From assembly GCA_003978395.1 (NCBI GenBank), contig QNZV01000110.1:1-12522 (forward strand): 12,522 nucleotides of DNA, written 5' to 3'. The notes under the pieces were generated by a model, which ran no database searches, was not told where the DNA came from, and saw only the letters and a program-made list of their open reading frames with translations. The DNA comes from Sulfurovum sp. (lineage in GTDB: Bacteria > Campylobacterota > Campylobacteria > Campylobacterales > Sulfurovaceae). The stretch's first letter is position 1, and the number at the start of each line of letters is the position of its first letter. Below, in pieces: positions 1 to 5,519 of this stretch. A program made the position numbers and the translations under genes.

Positions 1-174
1 CTTGGTTCAGCAGAGCTTGCAGCTGTTGTTGCTCTTAAAGGTAAGTTACCAACTGCTGCTGAATATGCAGAGATTGTTGCTGACAAAATCAAACCTGAAA
101 TGACAGATGAGATTTATAAGTACTTGAACTTCAATAAAGTTTCTAAAGAAGAGTTAGAGGCGATGGTTGGGTAG
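1..174 (+). CDS. acnB: Aconitate hydratase B, C-terminal end (partial)
   Basis: This is the last 57 codons of a gene whose start lies outside the window; the frame is open from base 1 to a TAG stop. The visible peptide begins LGSAELAAVVALKGKLPT and later has YKYLNFNKVS. From memory this closely resembles the C-terminus of bifunctional aconitase/2-methylisocitrate dehydratase AcnB, where an LGSAELAAV segment is followed by a YRYLNFNQ-type ending. AcnB interconverts citrate and isocitrate in the cytoplasmic TCA or reverse TCA cycle. The catalytic and iron-sulfur residues are upstream and cannot be checked here. A hairpin terminator follows 22 bases after the stop, so this is probably the end of its transcription unit. 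Confidence 0.85.
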   Translation, partial: LGSAELAAVVALKGKLPTAAEYAEIVADKIKPEMTDEIYKYLNFNKVSKEELEAMVG

Positions 175-196
175 TCTTTTGACTGCTTGATTTCTT

Positions 197-227
197 TTCC
201 CCATCGCTTGGTGGGGAATTATTATTT
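197..227 (+). terminator. Probable intrinsic terminator after acnB
   Basis: A 7-bp perfect stem TTCCCCA (197-203) pairs with TGGGGAA (212-218) across an 8-base loop, followed by a T-rich but interrupted tail (TTATTATTT). The position just after the acnB stop fits a terminator. The broken T-run makes it weaker than the one at 3035-3080. Confidence 0.6.
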
Positions 228-300
228 ACTTTCTTAAATACCTACTTTATGACTTCTCCTAGATGAGATAGCTAAAATTAAAAATAATTCACTCTTTTTT

Positions 301-309
301 TGCTATAAT
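301..309 (+). promoter_or_regulatory. Extended -10 promoter for thrC
   Basis: TGCTATAAT is a perfect extended -10 element (TG, one base, TATAAT), with a T-rich stretch just upstream and no recognisable -35. This matches the sigma-70 promoter style described for Campylobacterota. It lies 26 bases before the thrC ATG, leaving room for a short leader that carries the AGGA ribosome-binding site near 325-328. Confidence 0.6.
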
Positions 310-335
310 TTTTAAATTTTTTTTAGGAATATTAT

Positions 336-1805
336 ATGCAATTTATAGAGACTCGTGGTAACGATGGCGTTAAAGCGAATAGAGTAAGTTTTTCGGAGGC
401 TATTTTAAGTCCCAGTGCTAGTTTTGGTGGTATTTATGTGCCTGAGTTTTTACCTACTTTTGATACAGAATTTTTAACAAAACATGTAGGTTCTCATTAT
501 AAAACATTGGCTTTAGATGTGCTTCAAGGTTTTGATATAGATATTGATGAGGCAACACTTACAGAGGCACTTAGTCGTTATGATGCTTTTGATGACCCTG
601 CTAACCCTGTGCCTTTGTCTAAAATTGAAGAGGATTGTTTTGTATCTGAACTTTATCATGGTCCTACTCGTGCGTTTAAAGATATGGCGTTACAACCTTT
701 TGGTTATCTGTTGGCAAAAGAGGCTCAAAAACGTAATGAAAACTATTTGATTATGGCAGCCACTTCGGGCGATACAGGTCCTGCTACCTTAGAGACGTTT
801 AAAAATCAAGATAATATTAAAGTAGCATGTTTGTATCCTAATGGTGGGACATCTGATGTTCAACGTCTTCAAATGGTTACAGAAGAGGCAGAAAACTTAA
901 AAGTTATTGGGGTTCATGGTAACTTTGATGATACTCAAAACATGCTCAAAGAGCTTTTGGCTTCAGAAGATTTTAAAGCAGAGTTAGAGAGTCGAAATAT
1001 TAAGCTTTCAGCTGCAAACTCTGTAAACTTTGGGCGTATTATTTTTCAAACGATTTATCATATTCATTCCTATTTGGAGTTGGTTCGTAAAAATGAGATT
1101 ACTCTGGGCGAAAAAGTATATCTTGTTGTGCCTTCTGGAAATTTTGGTAATGCTCTTGGTGGTTTCTATGCCAAAGAGGCAGGACTTCCTGTCGAGAGAA
1201 TTCTTATCTCTTCAAATGTTAATAATATTTTGACGGATTGGATAGAGAGTGGAGAGTATGACTTAACTACTCGTGAGTTGATTAAAACAGAATCTCCTGC
1301 GATGGATATTTTAAAAAGTTCAAACATAGAGAGAATCCTTTTCCATAAATTTGGAGCAGAGCGTACCAAAGAGCTTATGGATGATTTGGCGAACAATAAT
1401 AAATTTAGTATGACCGAGGCTGAAAAAGAGGCGATTCAAGCTGATTTCTCTGCAACATATAGTCAAGATGATGAGTGTGAAGCGTATATAGCCAAATATG
1501 CTTCACAGGGCTATATTATGGACCCACACACAGCTACCTGTATGAAATCTTATGAAAAAGATACACCAAAAGATTTAAAAACCATTATCTACTCAACAGC
1601 AGAGTGGACAAAGTTCTCTCCCACTGTGGCAAGAGCATTGGGTCAAGCTGATATTACAGAAGATACCGAGGCGTTAGAGTGGATTAAAAACAACACAAAT
1701 GTTACTGTCCCTTCTATGATTGATGGTCTTTTTACTAAAGAGGTTAAACATACTGTAATTGTAGAAAAAGAGGGAATTAAGGGCGAAATGCTTGTTTTCT
1801 TGTAG
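336..1805 (+). CDS. thrC: Threonine synthase
   Basis: This 489-residue protein is a PLP-dependent threonine synthase, which converts O-phosphohomoserine and water to threonine and phosphate in the cytoplasm, the last step of threonine synthesis. The N-terminal MQFIETRGNDG and the block YHGPTRAFKD (107-116) are typical; K115 is the expected Schiff-base lysine. The glycine-rich phosphate-binding segments ATSGDTGPA (142-150) and VPSGNFGNALGG (265-276) are intact. The length fits the long (E. coli-like) class of ThrC. The ATG start has an AGGA site about 8 bases upstream and an extended -10 promoter before that. The next gene begins 92 bases downstream behind its own -10-like box, so thrC may be transcribed alone. 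No other threonine-pathway gene is nearby. Confidence 0.96.
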   Translation: MQFIETRGNDGVKANRVSFSEAILSPSASFGGIYVPEFLPTFDTEFLTKHVGSHYKTLALDVLQGFDIDIDEATLTEALSRYDAFDDPANPVPLSKIEEDCFVSELYHGPTRAFKDMALQPFGYLLAKEAQKRNENYLIMAATSGDTGPATLETFKNQDNIKVACLYPNGGTSDVQRLQMVTEEAENLKVIGVHGNFDDTQNMLKELLASEDFKAELESRNIKLSAANSVNFGRIIFQTIYHIHSYLELVRKNEITLGEKVYLVVPSGNFGNALGGFYAKEAGLPVERILISSNVNNILTDWIESGEYDLTTRELIKTESPAMDILKSSNIERILFHKFGAERTKELMDDLANNNKFSMTEAEKEAIQADFSATYSQDDECEAYIAKYASQGYIMDPHTATCMKSYEKDTPKDLKTIIYSTAEWTKFSPTVARALGQADITEDTEALEWIKNNTNVTVPSMIDGLFTKEVKHTVIVEKEGIKGEMLVFL

Positions 1806-1848
1806 AAGTTAATTTTACATGTACCTATAAATCCTATTTTAATTATTG

Positions 1849-1854
1849 TATAAT
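1849..1854 (+). promoter_or_regulatory. Candidate -10 box upstream of the MnmC-like gene
   Basis: A perfect TATAAT lies 43 bases before the ATG at 1898, in an AT-rich intergenic stretch of 92 bases. TG sits directly against the box instead of one base away, so it is not a true extended -10. A modest AGG ribosome-binding site lies at 1886-1888. Confidence 0.4.
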
Positions 1855-1897
1855 AAATTAAAAGAATAGATAGTTTATAATAAATAGGTATAAAAAT

Positions 1898-3028
1898 ATG
1901 AAAATTTATGATGTTATTGTTGTGGGTGCAGGTATTGCAGGGTGTTCCTCTGCATACTTTTTAAAACAGAGAGGTTTAGATGTTTTAGTTCTTGACCGTG
2001 CAGGGGTTGCTGCTATGGGAGGTTCTTCGGCTGCTGGTGCTTTTGTATCTCCCAAAATTGGGAAGGGTTCAGTTCTTCAATCTTTGACCAATGAAGCCTT
2101 TGAATTTGCAAAAAAATTTTATATAGAACACTTTCCAAAATATTTTAAACAGACAGGGGTTATTCGTATTCCCAAAGATGAAGATGATGCTCAAAAATTT
2201 TTACAATATGAAGAGTTTAACAGTTCTCAACGAGAGTGGATAGATGAAGAGAGTTTAGAGAGTATTGGTATTAAAAAATCTTTTGATAGCTTTTTATTTA
2301 ATGAAGCAGGCGTTTGTGATGCTCCTAAACTATGTAAGGCTTTTTTAGAAGGTATTGAGTACAAACAGTATGAAGTGGAAAGCTTGGTATATGAAGATAA
2401 TTTATGGATTATTGGAAATTATAGAGCTAAAAAACTTGTTTTGGCAACAGGCTATGAGAATAAATTTTTTGATATGCGATATATGGGTGTCAAAGGAACA
2501 TGGGGAAGTCGTGGGGATTATGAGACCAATTTAGACTTGGATGTCTCTATGCATAAGCAGATTTCAGTCTCTGCCAATATAGATGGTATTATAAAAATTG
2601 GTGCTACACATGAAAAAGAGGTTGATGTTTGTATTACTTGTAATGGAAAGCCTTTAAACTCTCTATTTTCTGTAGCCTCTACTATGGTTGATACATCAGA
2701 TTTTAAATTGAAAGAGACATTTTGTGGTATGCGTTCAGGATCTAAAGATTATTTTCCACTGCTTGGTTCAGTTATTTCTGTATCAGAGATGCTTGAAAAA
2801 TATCCAAAACTTCCACGAGGTCAACAGCTAAAAGAAGAGCCTCAAAAGATGGAAAATCTTTATGTTTGCAATGGTTTAGGTGGTCGTGGTTTTGTTTTTG
2901 CTCCCATGATGGGTAAAATGTTGGCAGACAATATTGTGGATGGCAAAGAGATAGACAAACGGCTCAATCCCGATAGACTTTTTTTAAAATGGTGTAGAAA
3001 ATCAAAAGATTTGGAGAGTTACAGATAG
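1898..3028 (+). CDS. MnmC C-terminal-domain-like FAD oxidoreductase, stand-alone
   Basis: This 376-residue cytoplasmic flavoprotein is of the DAO (glycine oxidase/D-amino-acid dehydrogenase) fold. The dinucleotide-binding GAGIAG is at 10-15, with the ribose-binding acidic residue D33 at the end of beta-2 (VLVLD). Four further blocks match, in order, the FAD half of E. coli MnmC as I recall it: SSAAGAFVSPKIG (43-55; MnmC has ASGN..GALYPLL), EFAKKFY (69-75), GMRSGSKDYFPLLGSV (277-292; MnmC GVRCATRDHLPMVG) and NGLGGRGFVFAPM (325-337; MnmC ALGSRGLCSAPL), followed by LNPDR. In MnmC this half oxidises cmnm5(s2)U34 of tRNA to nm5(s2)U34. The methyltransferase half, normally fused at the N-terminus, is missing: the protein starts directly at the FAD fold. 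A generic DadA-like amino-acid oxidase is the alternative. mnmE, the first enzyme of the same pathway, lies 5 kb downstream. Confidence 0.8.
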   Translation: MKIYDVIVVGAGIAGCSSAYFLKQRGLDVLVLDRAGVAAMGGSSAAGAFVSPKIGKGSVLQSLTNEAFEFAKKFYIEHFPKYFKQTGVIRIPKDEDDAQKFLQYEEFNSSQREWIDEESLESIGIKKSFDSFLFNEAGVCDAPKLCKAFLEGIEYKQYEVESLVYEDNLWIIGNYRAKKLVLATGYENKFFDMRYMGVKGTWGSRGDYETNLDLDVSMHKQISVSANIDGIIKIGATHEKEVDVCITCNGKPLNSLFSVASTMVDTSDFKLKETFCGMRSGSKDYFPLLGSVISVSEMLEKYPKLPRGQQLKEEPQKMENLYVCNGLGGRGFVFAPMMGKMLADNIVDGKEIDKRLNPDRLFLKWCRKSKDLESYR

Positions 3029-3034
3029 TGACAT

Positions 3035-3080
3035 CAGTTCCGAAGATATAGATATTCACATTTTCGGAATTGCTTTTTTT
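3035..3080 (+). terminator. Strong intrinsic terminator after the MnmC-like gene
   Basis: A 10-bp stem CAGTTCCGAA (3035-3044) pairs with TTCGGAATTG (3063-3072), with one G.U pair and an 18-base loop, and is followed by C and seven Ts (3074-3080). It starts 7 bases after the stop codon. It also separates this gene from the convergent lipoprotein gene ending at 3094, but shows no T-run for the minus direction. Confidence 0.8.
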
Positions 3081-3093
3081 GAGAAAAAAATCT

Positions 3094-3381
3094 CTACTCT
3101 TTTGCTTTTTCTAAATAGTTGTGATGACAAACAGGACAATTAACAACGGTATCACCCTTCATAGACATTTTTTGAATTTTTTGTGAGAGTTTGAATTCTG
3201 CTCTACAGTTATGACAAACAACCGTTTGACTACCAACTCTATCATTTGTTGTAGTTATGGTTCTAAATCGGTTTGAATTATCTTTAACTTTAACAGGTGT
3301 TTGTTGTTTTTCTGGAGTACAAGCACTGAGCATAAGTAGTGCTAATGTGCCAAGGAGTAGGGTAGGGGTTGTTGCTTTCAT
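3094..3381 (-). CDS. Small lipoprotein with a zinc-ribbon-like tail
   Basis: This is a 95-residue predicted lipoprotein of unknown function. The N-terminus is a lipoprotein signal peptide with lipobox LSAC, giving C21 as the lipidated cysteine. After a polar linker, the C-terminal half has two CxxC pairs, CHNC (56-59) and CPVC (82-85), the latter followed by HH. This is the layout of a zinc ribbon or rubredoxin-like knuckle. Such a module in an exported protein is unusual, since it would sit in the periplasm or on the outer membrane; it could instead form disulfides or bind another metal. The ATG at 3381 has an AAGGT site at 3389-3393, 8 bases upstream. It lies 74 bases downstream of the methyltransferase-like gene on the same strand, with -10-like boxes in the gap. 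Confidence 0.85.
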   Translation of the reverse strand: MKATTPTLLLGTLALLMLSACTPEKQQTPVKVKDNSNRFRTITTTNDRVGSQTVVCHNCRAEFKLSQKIQKMSMKGDTVVNCPVCHHNYLEKAKE

Positions 3382-3414
3382 ATGTAATACCTTTTTTTAA
3401 TTCACTAACGAAAA

Positions 3415-3429
3415 ATTATATACATTATA
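3415..3429 (-). promoter_or_regulatory. Two candidate -10 boxes for the zinc-ribbon lipoprotein
   Basis: Reading the minus strand, TATAAT occurs twice in tandem, at 3429-3424 and 3420-3415, about 34-43 bases before the ATG at 3381. This AT-rich region makes chance matches likely, but it gives a plausible independent promoter for the lipoprotein gene. Confidence 0.4.
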
Positions 3430-3455
3430 TTCTAAAATTAACATAAATTACGAAT

Positions 3456-4346
3456 TTATATTCCTATTCGTGTTGCTGTCAAAAAAATATACTCTCTACC
3501 TGTAATGGTAACTCTAAATTTTTTCTGTTGCAGATATTTTTTTGCAAATATCACATCATTATAGAGCAGGGACATTTCAGAATAGGGGTAGTTGGGTGCT
3601 TTTGCTCCATAAATTAGTTCAGAATCTATCCATCTACTATTTGGAAAACCCAATATAAATGCTCCATTAGGTGTTAGATGCTCTTGAACCAAGGACATCA
3701 AAAAAGGTTTATAGTTGATACTTGGACTCTGTAGTGTTCCTATTGAGATAATCAAATCAGATTTTTTTAAATTTAACTCTTTAATTTTGTTAATATCTTG
3801 TCTGTAAAATTTTACATTACTTTTAGGAAAACGTTTTTTTGCATATTCAAGTGCTGTTTGTGAATGGTCAATACCCTTAAATTGAATGGAGTCAAATAGC
3901 TTTTTATCTATAAGTTGTTCTATAAGCTCAAACTCATCCCCTTTGTTAATACCTAAATTTAAGATATTTTTTCTATCTTGAACTTTTACAGATTCAAGAG
4001 CTTTTTTATAAGCATATAGAAATGTAGGCTCTTCATTCTTGTTAATATTAAAAAATATTGATTCTGTTCCATACTTCTCTTGTTGGTTGATAATTGGTGC
4101 AGAGTGAAAGGAGTTTTCTCTATTCAGTTTTTTAAATGTTAGTTCAATAAGTTTAGTATTAATAATTTTGGGGGTAAGTATTTTACAAAAATGAAGCTCT
4201 GCTAAATTAACCCATGTTTTATATCCTCGGCTATTTAGTTCTAAATCGGGGTTTTCTATAATAAAAGTTATTTGAGTATTTTCTATTAATTCTTCCTCTA
4301 TTTTAGTGCTAATTTCCAGTAGTGTTTTGTTGGTAAAAAAAATCAT
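3456..4346 (-). CDS. Class I SAM-dependent methyltransferase-like protein
   Basis: This 296-residue protein has no signal peptide. Residues 1-120 form a region I do not recognise. From about 125 the layout follows a Rossmann-type methyltransferase: motif I ILNLGINKGDE (128-138), an acidic residue ending the second strand (GID, D160), QDI (183-185), motif IV DLIISIGTLQS (197-207), then LTPNGAFILGFPN (224-236) resembling the usual 'L.pGG.lv' segment. Motif I is divergent: it reads LGINKG in place of the usual GxGxG, so SAM binding is likely but not certain. The substrate is unknown. The ATG at 4346 has no visible ribosome-binding site, and a TGTTAAAAT box ends only 6 bases upstream, so a leaderless message is possible. 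It is divergent from the cysteine-rich lipoprotein gene at 4409. Confidence 0.8.
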   Translation of the reverse strand: MIFFTNKTLLEISTKIEEELIENTQITFIIENPDLELNSRGYKTWVNLAELHFCKILTPKIINTKLIELTFKKLNRENSFHSAPIINQQEKYGTESIFFNINKNEEPTFLYAYKKALESVKVQDRKNILNLGINKGDEFELIEQLIDKKLFDSIQFKGIDHSQTALEYAKKRFPKSNVKFYRQDINKIKELNLKKSDLIISIGTLQSPSINYKPFLMSLVQEHLTPNGAFILGFPNSRWIDSELIYGAKAPNYPYSEMSLLYNDVIFAKKYLQQKKFRVTITGREYIFLTATRIGI

Positions 4347-4352
4347 AATAGA

Positions 4353-4361
4353 ATTTTAACA
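4353..4361 (-). promoter_or_regulatory. Candidate extended -10 for the methyltransferase-like gene
   Basis: On the minus strand TGTTAAAAT (4361-4353) fits an extended -10 with one mismatch in the hexamer. Six bases separate the box from the ATG at 4346, so a start 6-8 bases downstream of the box would fall at or next to the start codon, implying a leaderless transcript. A more distal promoter is the alternative. Confidence 0.4.
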
Positions 4362-4370
4362 AAAAAAATA

Positions 4371-4379
4371 TGATATAGT
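4371..4379 (+). promoter_or_regulatory. Extended -10 for the cysteine-rich lipoprotein gene
   Basis: TGATATAGT is an extended -10 with one mismatch, 29 bases before the ATG at 4409, and is followed by the ribosome-binding site AAAAGGAA (4395-4402). It lies about 10 bases from the opposing minus-strand box at 4353-4361, so the two promoters are back to back and could interfere or be controlled together. Confidence 0.5.
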
Positions 4380-4408
4380 ATTGTTTAAATTAAAAAAAGG
4401 AATACCCA

Positions 4409-4783
4409 ATGAAATATTTATATATTTTATTAATAGGAATAACGCTTATAAATTGTAGTGATAAGAGCGTAGAGATAGTTGAAGAGAAATTAGCTCCTCC
4501 ACCAATGAAGCAGGAAGTAAGTGTACCAACAAAGGTAGAAGTAGTAAAAGAGCCAGTTAAAATTGGTGCTATAGAAGTAGTAGAGTCAGCCAGTGTAAAT
4601 GATAAAACTTTGGTTGCCGATGAGCGTAAGATAACTAAAACGATAAAAAGAGATGTCCCTTCTGATTGTGGAATTTGGTCAGATGGATGTAATGTTTGTA
4701 CGCGTACTGGCTCAACAAAAGCTTCATGTACAACCTACCCAGAGTGTCATAATAGAGTTGTTTCTTGTTTACAGTGGAATTAA
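4409..4783 (+). CDS. Small lipoprotein with a six-cysteine C-terminal domain
   Basis: This 124-residue predicted lipoprotein has no assigned function. The signal peptide ends in LINC with C16 as the lipidated cysteine; asparagine just before the cysteine is less usual for a lipobox. Residues 20-80 are a low-complexity linker rich in V, E, K and P. The last 38 residues hold six cysteines (C87, C94, C97, C107, C113, C120) around CGIWSDGCNVCTR, a spacing that suggests a compact domain with three disulfides, fitting a periplasmic location. I have an impression of similar 'DGCNxC' modules in other exported bacterial proteins but cannot name a family. It is the first gene on its side of a divergent pair; the next gene, rpmH, starts 148 bases later behind its own likely promoter. 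Confidence 0.85.
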   Translation: MKYLYILLIGITLINCSDKSVEIVEEKLAPPPMKQEVSVPTKVEVVKEPVKIGAIEVVESASVNDKTLVADERKITKTIKRDVPSDCGIWSDGCNVCTRTGSTKASCTTYPECHNRVVSCLQWN

Positions 4784-4859
4784 TAGAAAAAAATTGACAA
4801 AAAATTAAAAAAAATAAGAAAAAATTGAATTTAATCTACACTTTTAAGTAGAATTAGGG

Positions 4860-4865
4860 TAAAAT
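4860..4865 (+). promoter_or_regulatory. Candidate -10 for the rpmH operon
   Basis: TAAAAT preceded by TAGGG lies 66 bases before the rpmH ATG. It is the best -10-like element in this 148-base gap; the TTGACA at 4794 is too far upstream to pair with it. The assignment rests on one imperfect hexamer. Confidence 0.35.
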
Positions 4866-4931
4866 CTCGTTTCAAATTAATGCACAGATATTAAATGCTG
4901 GGTAAAATACTAATAAGGATGGTTATCAGTT

Positions 4932-5066
4932 ATGAAAAGAACGTTTCAACCACATAACACACCAAGAAAAAGAACGCACGGATTTAGAACTAGAATGAAG
5001 ACTAAAAACGGACGTAAAGTGATTTCTGCAAGAAGAGCAAAAGGTAGAAAAAGATTAGCAGTTTAA
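4932..5066 (+). CDS. rpmH: 50S ribosomal protein L34
   Basis: This is a 44-residue, highly basic protein of the large ribosomal subunit, full length for the family. It begins MKRTFQPHNTPRKRTHGFRT and continues RMKTKNGRKVISARRAKGRK, the L34 signature throughout. AAGGAT at 4915-4920 is the ribosome-binding site, with a rather long spacing of 11 bases. The gene heads the conserved rpmH-rnpA-yidC-jag-mnmE order. Its last five codons overlap the proposed start of rnpA in another frame, which would couple L34 and RNase P protein synthesis. Confidence 0.97.
   Translation: MKRTFQPHNTPRKRTHGFRTRMKTKNGRKVISARRAKGRKRLAV
5039..5056 (+). promoter_or_regulatory. Ribosome-binding site and ATT start of rnpA
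   Basis: AAAAGG (5039-5044) lies 9 bases before ATT (5054-5056) in the rnpA frame, inside the end of rpmH. Between the in-frame TAG at 5045 and the conserved LKHFDSV there is no ATG, GTG or TTG. ATT is the only codon there with precedent as a start in bacteria (infC, pcnB). An A-run at 5048-5052 also sits here and offers a second explanation, slippage of rpmH ribosomes into the -1 frame. Confidence 0.6.
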
Positions 5067-5395
5067 AGCATTTTGATAGTGTAAAAACTACGAAAGAATT
5101 TAATAGAATTTATAACAATTCTAAAACTGTACATACTTCAAAATTTGTACTTTTTTATCAATATCATGATAAAGAGTATAAATTAGGGATTGTTGCCAGC
5201 AAAAAAGTTGGTAATGCAGTCCACAGAAATAGAGCAAAGCGTTTACTTCGAGCTCACTTTCTTAACCATCTCCCAAATTTAAAAACAGGTCGTTATATAG
5301 TGGTTGCTAAACCAAATTTACTCAATAGTGAGTATAATAAAACCACAGAGGAATTTTTTAAGGTATTAAAGCGTTTAAAAGCCTTTAACAAATGA
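5054..5395 (+). CDS. rnpA: Ribonuclease P protein component (non-canonical ATT start)
   Basis: This protein of about 113 residues binds the RNase P RNA and assists 5' maturation of tRNAs. It carries LGIVASKKVGNAVHRNRAKR followed by LLRAHF, where the RNR motif (RNRAKRLLR) is the hallmark of RnpA, and later TGRYIVVAKPN. Length and position directly after rpmH fit the family. The frame from the TAG at 5045 to the TGA at 5393-5395 contains no ATG, GTG or TTG at all, so automated callers will miss it or shorten it. The most likely start is ATT at 5054, giving the N-terminus (M)SSLKHFDSV, which is where RnpA proteins usually begin. It overlaps rpmH by 13 bases. Alternatives are an L34-RnpA product made by -1 slippage, or a sequence error. 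Confidence 0.9.
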   Translation: MSSLKHFDSVKTTKEFNRIYNNSKTVHTSKFVLFYQYHDKEYKLGIVASKKVGNAVHRNRAKRLLRAHFLNHLPNLKTGRYIVVAKPNLLNSEYNKTTEEFFKVLKRLKAFNK

Positions 5396-5519
5396 TACTC
5401 TTAAACACTTTTTGATATAATTTGTCATCAATTTTAAATAAAATTCTTAAAATATTAATATAATTTAACATATAAAGTATAAATTAAATATATAGGAATT
5501 TATAAAAAGGCAATCTCTC
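5396..5519 (+). other. rnpA-yidC gap lacking yidD
   Basis: This 124-base AT-rich gap is where yidD usually lies in bacteria with this gene order. It is too short for YidD (about 70-110 residues). An ATG overlapping the rnpA stop (ATGA, 5392-5395) opens a frame of only seven codons (5392-5415), which may be chance or the last trace of a coupled gene. Confidence 0.6.
5413..5421 (+). promoter_or_regulatory. Extended -10 promoter for yidC
   Basis: TGATATAAT is a perfect extended -10 element. It sits about 100 bases before the yidC start, so the transcript would have a leader of some 90 bases of almost pure A/T. Other TATAAT-like boxes occur in the leader (5459-5464), so more than one start is possible. 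It would give yidC-jag-mnmE a promoter separate from rpmH-rnpA. Confidence 0.5.

Noticed and set aside
175..335. Possible small gene between acnB and thrC
   Set aside because: Only a terminator hairpin and an extended -10 promoter are visible; no start with a ribosome-binding site and a reasonable frame was seen.
4794..4799. Perfect TTGACA upstream of rpmH
   Set aside because: No -10-like hexamer lies 16-18 bases downstream (the sequence there is A-rich with AATAAG), and Campylobacterota promoters seldom use a -35. The TAAAAT at 4860 is too far away to pair with it.
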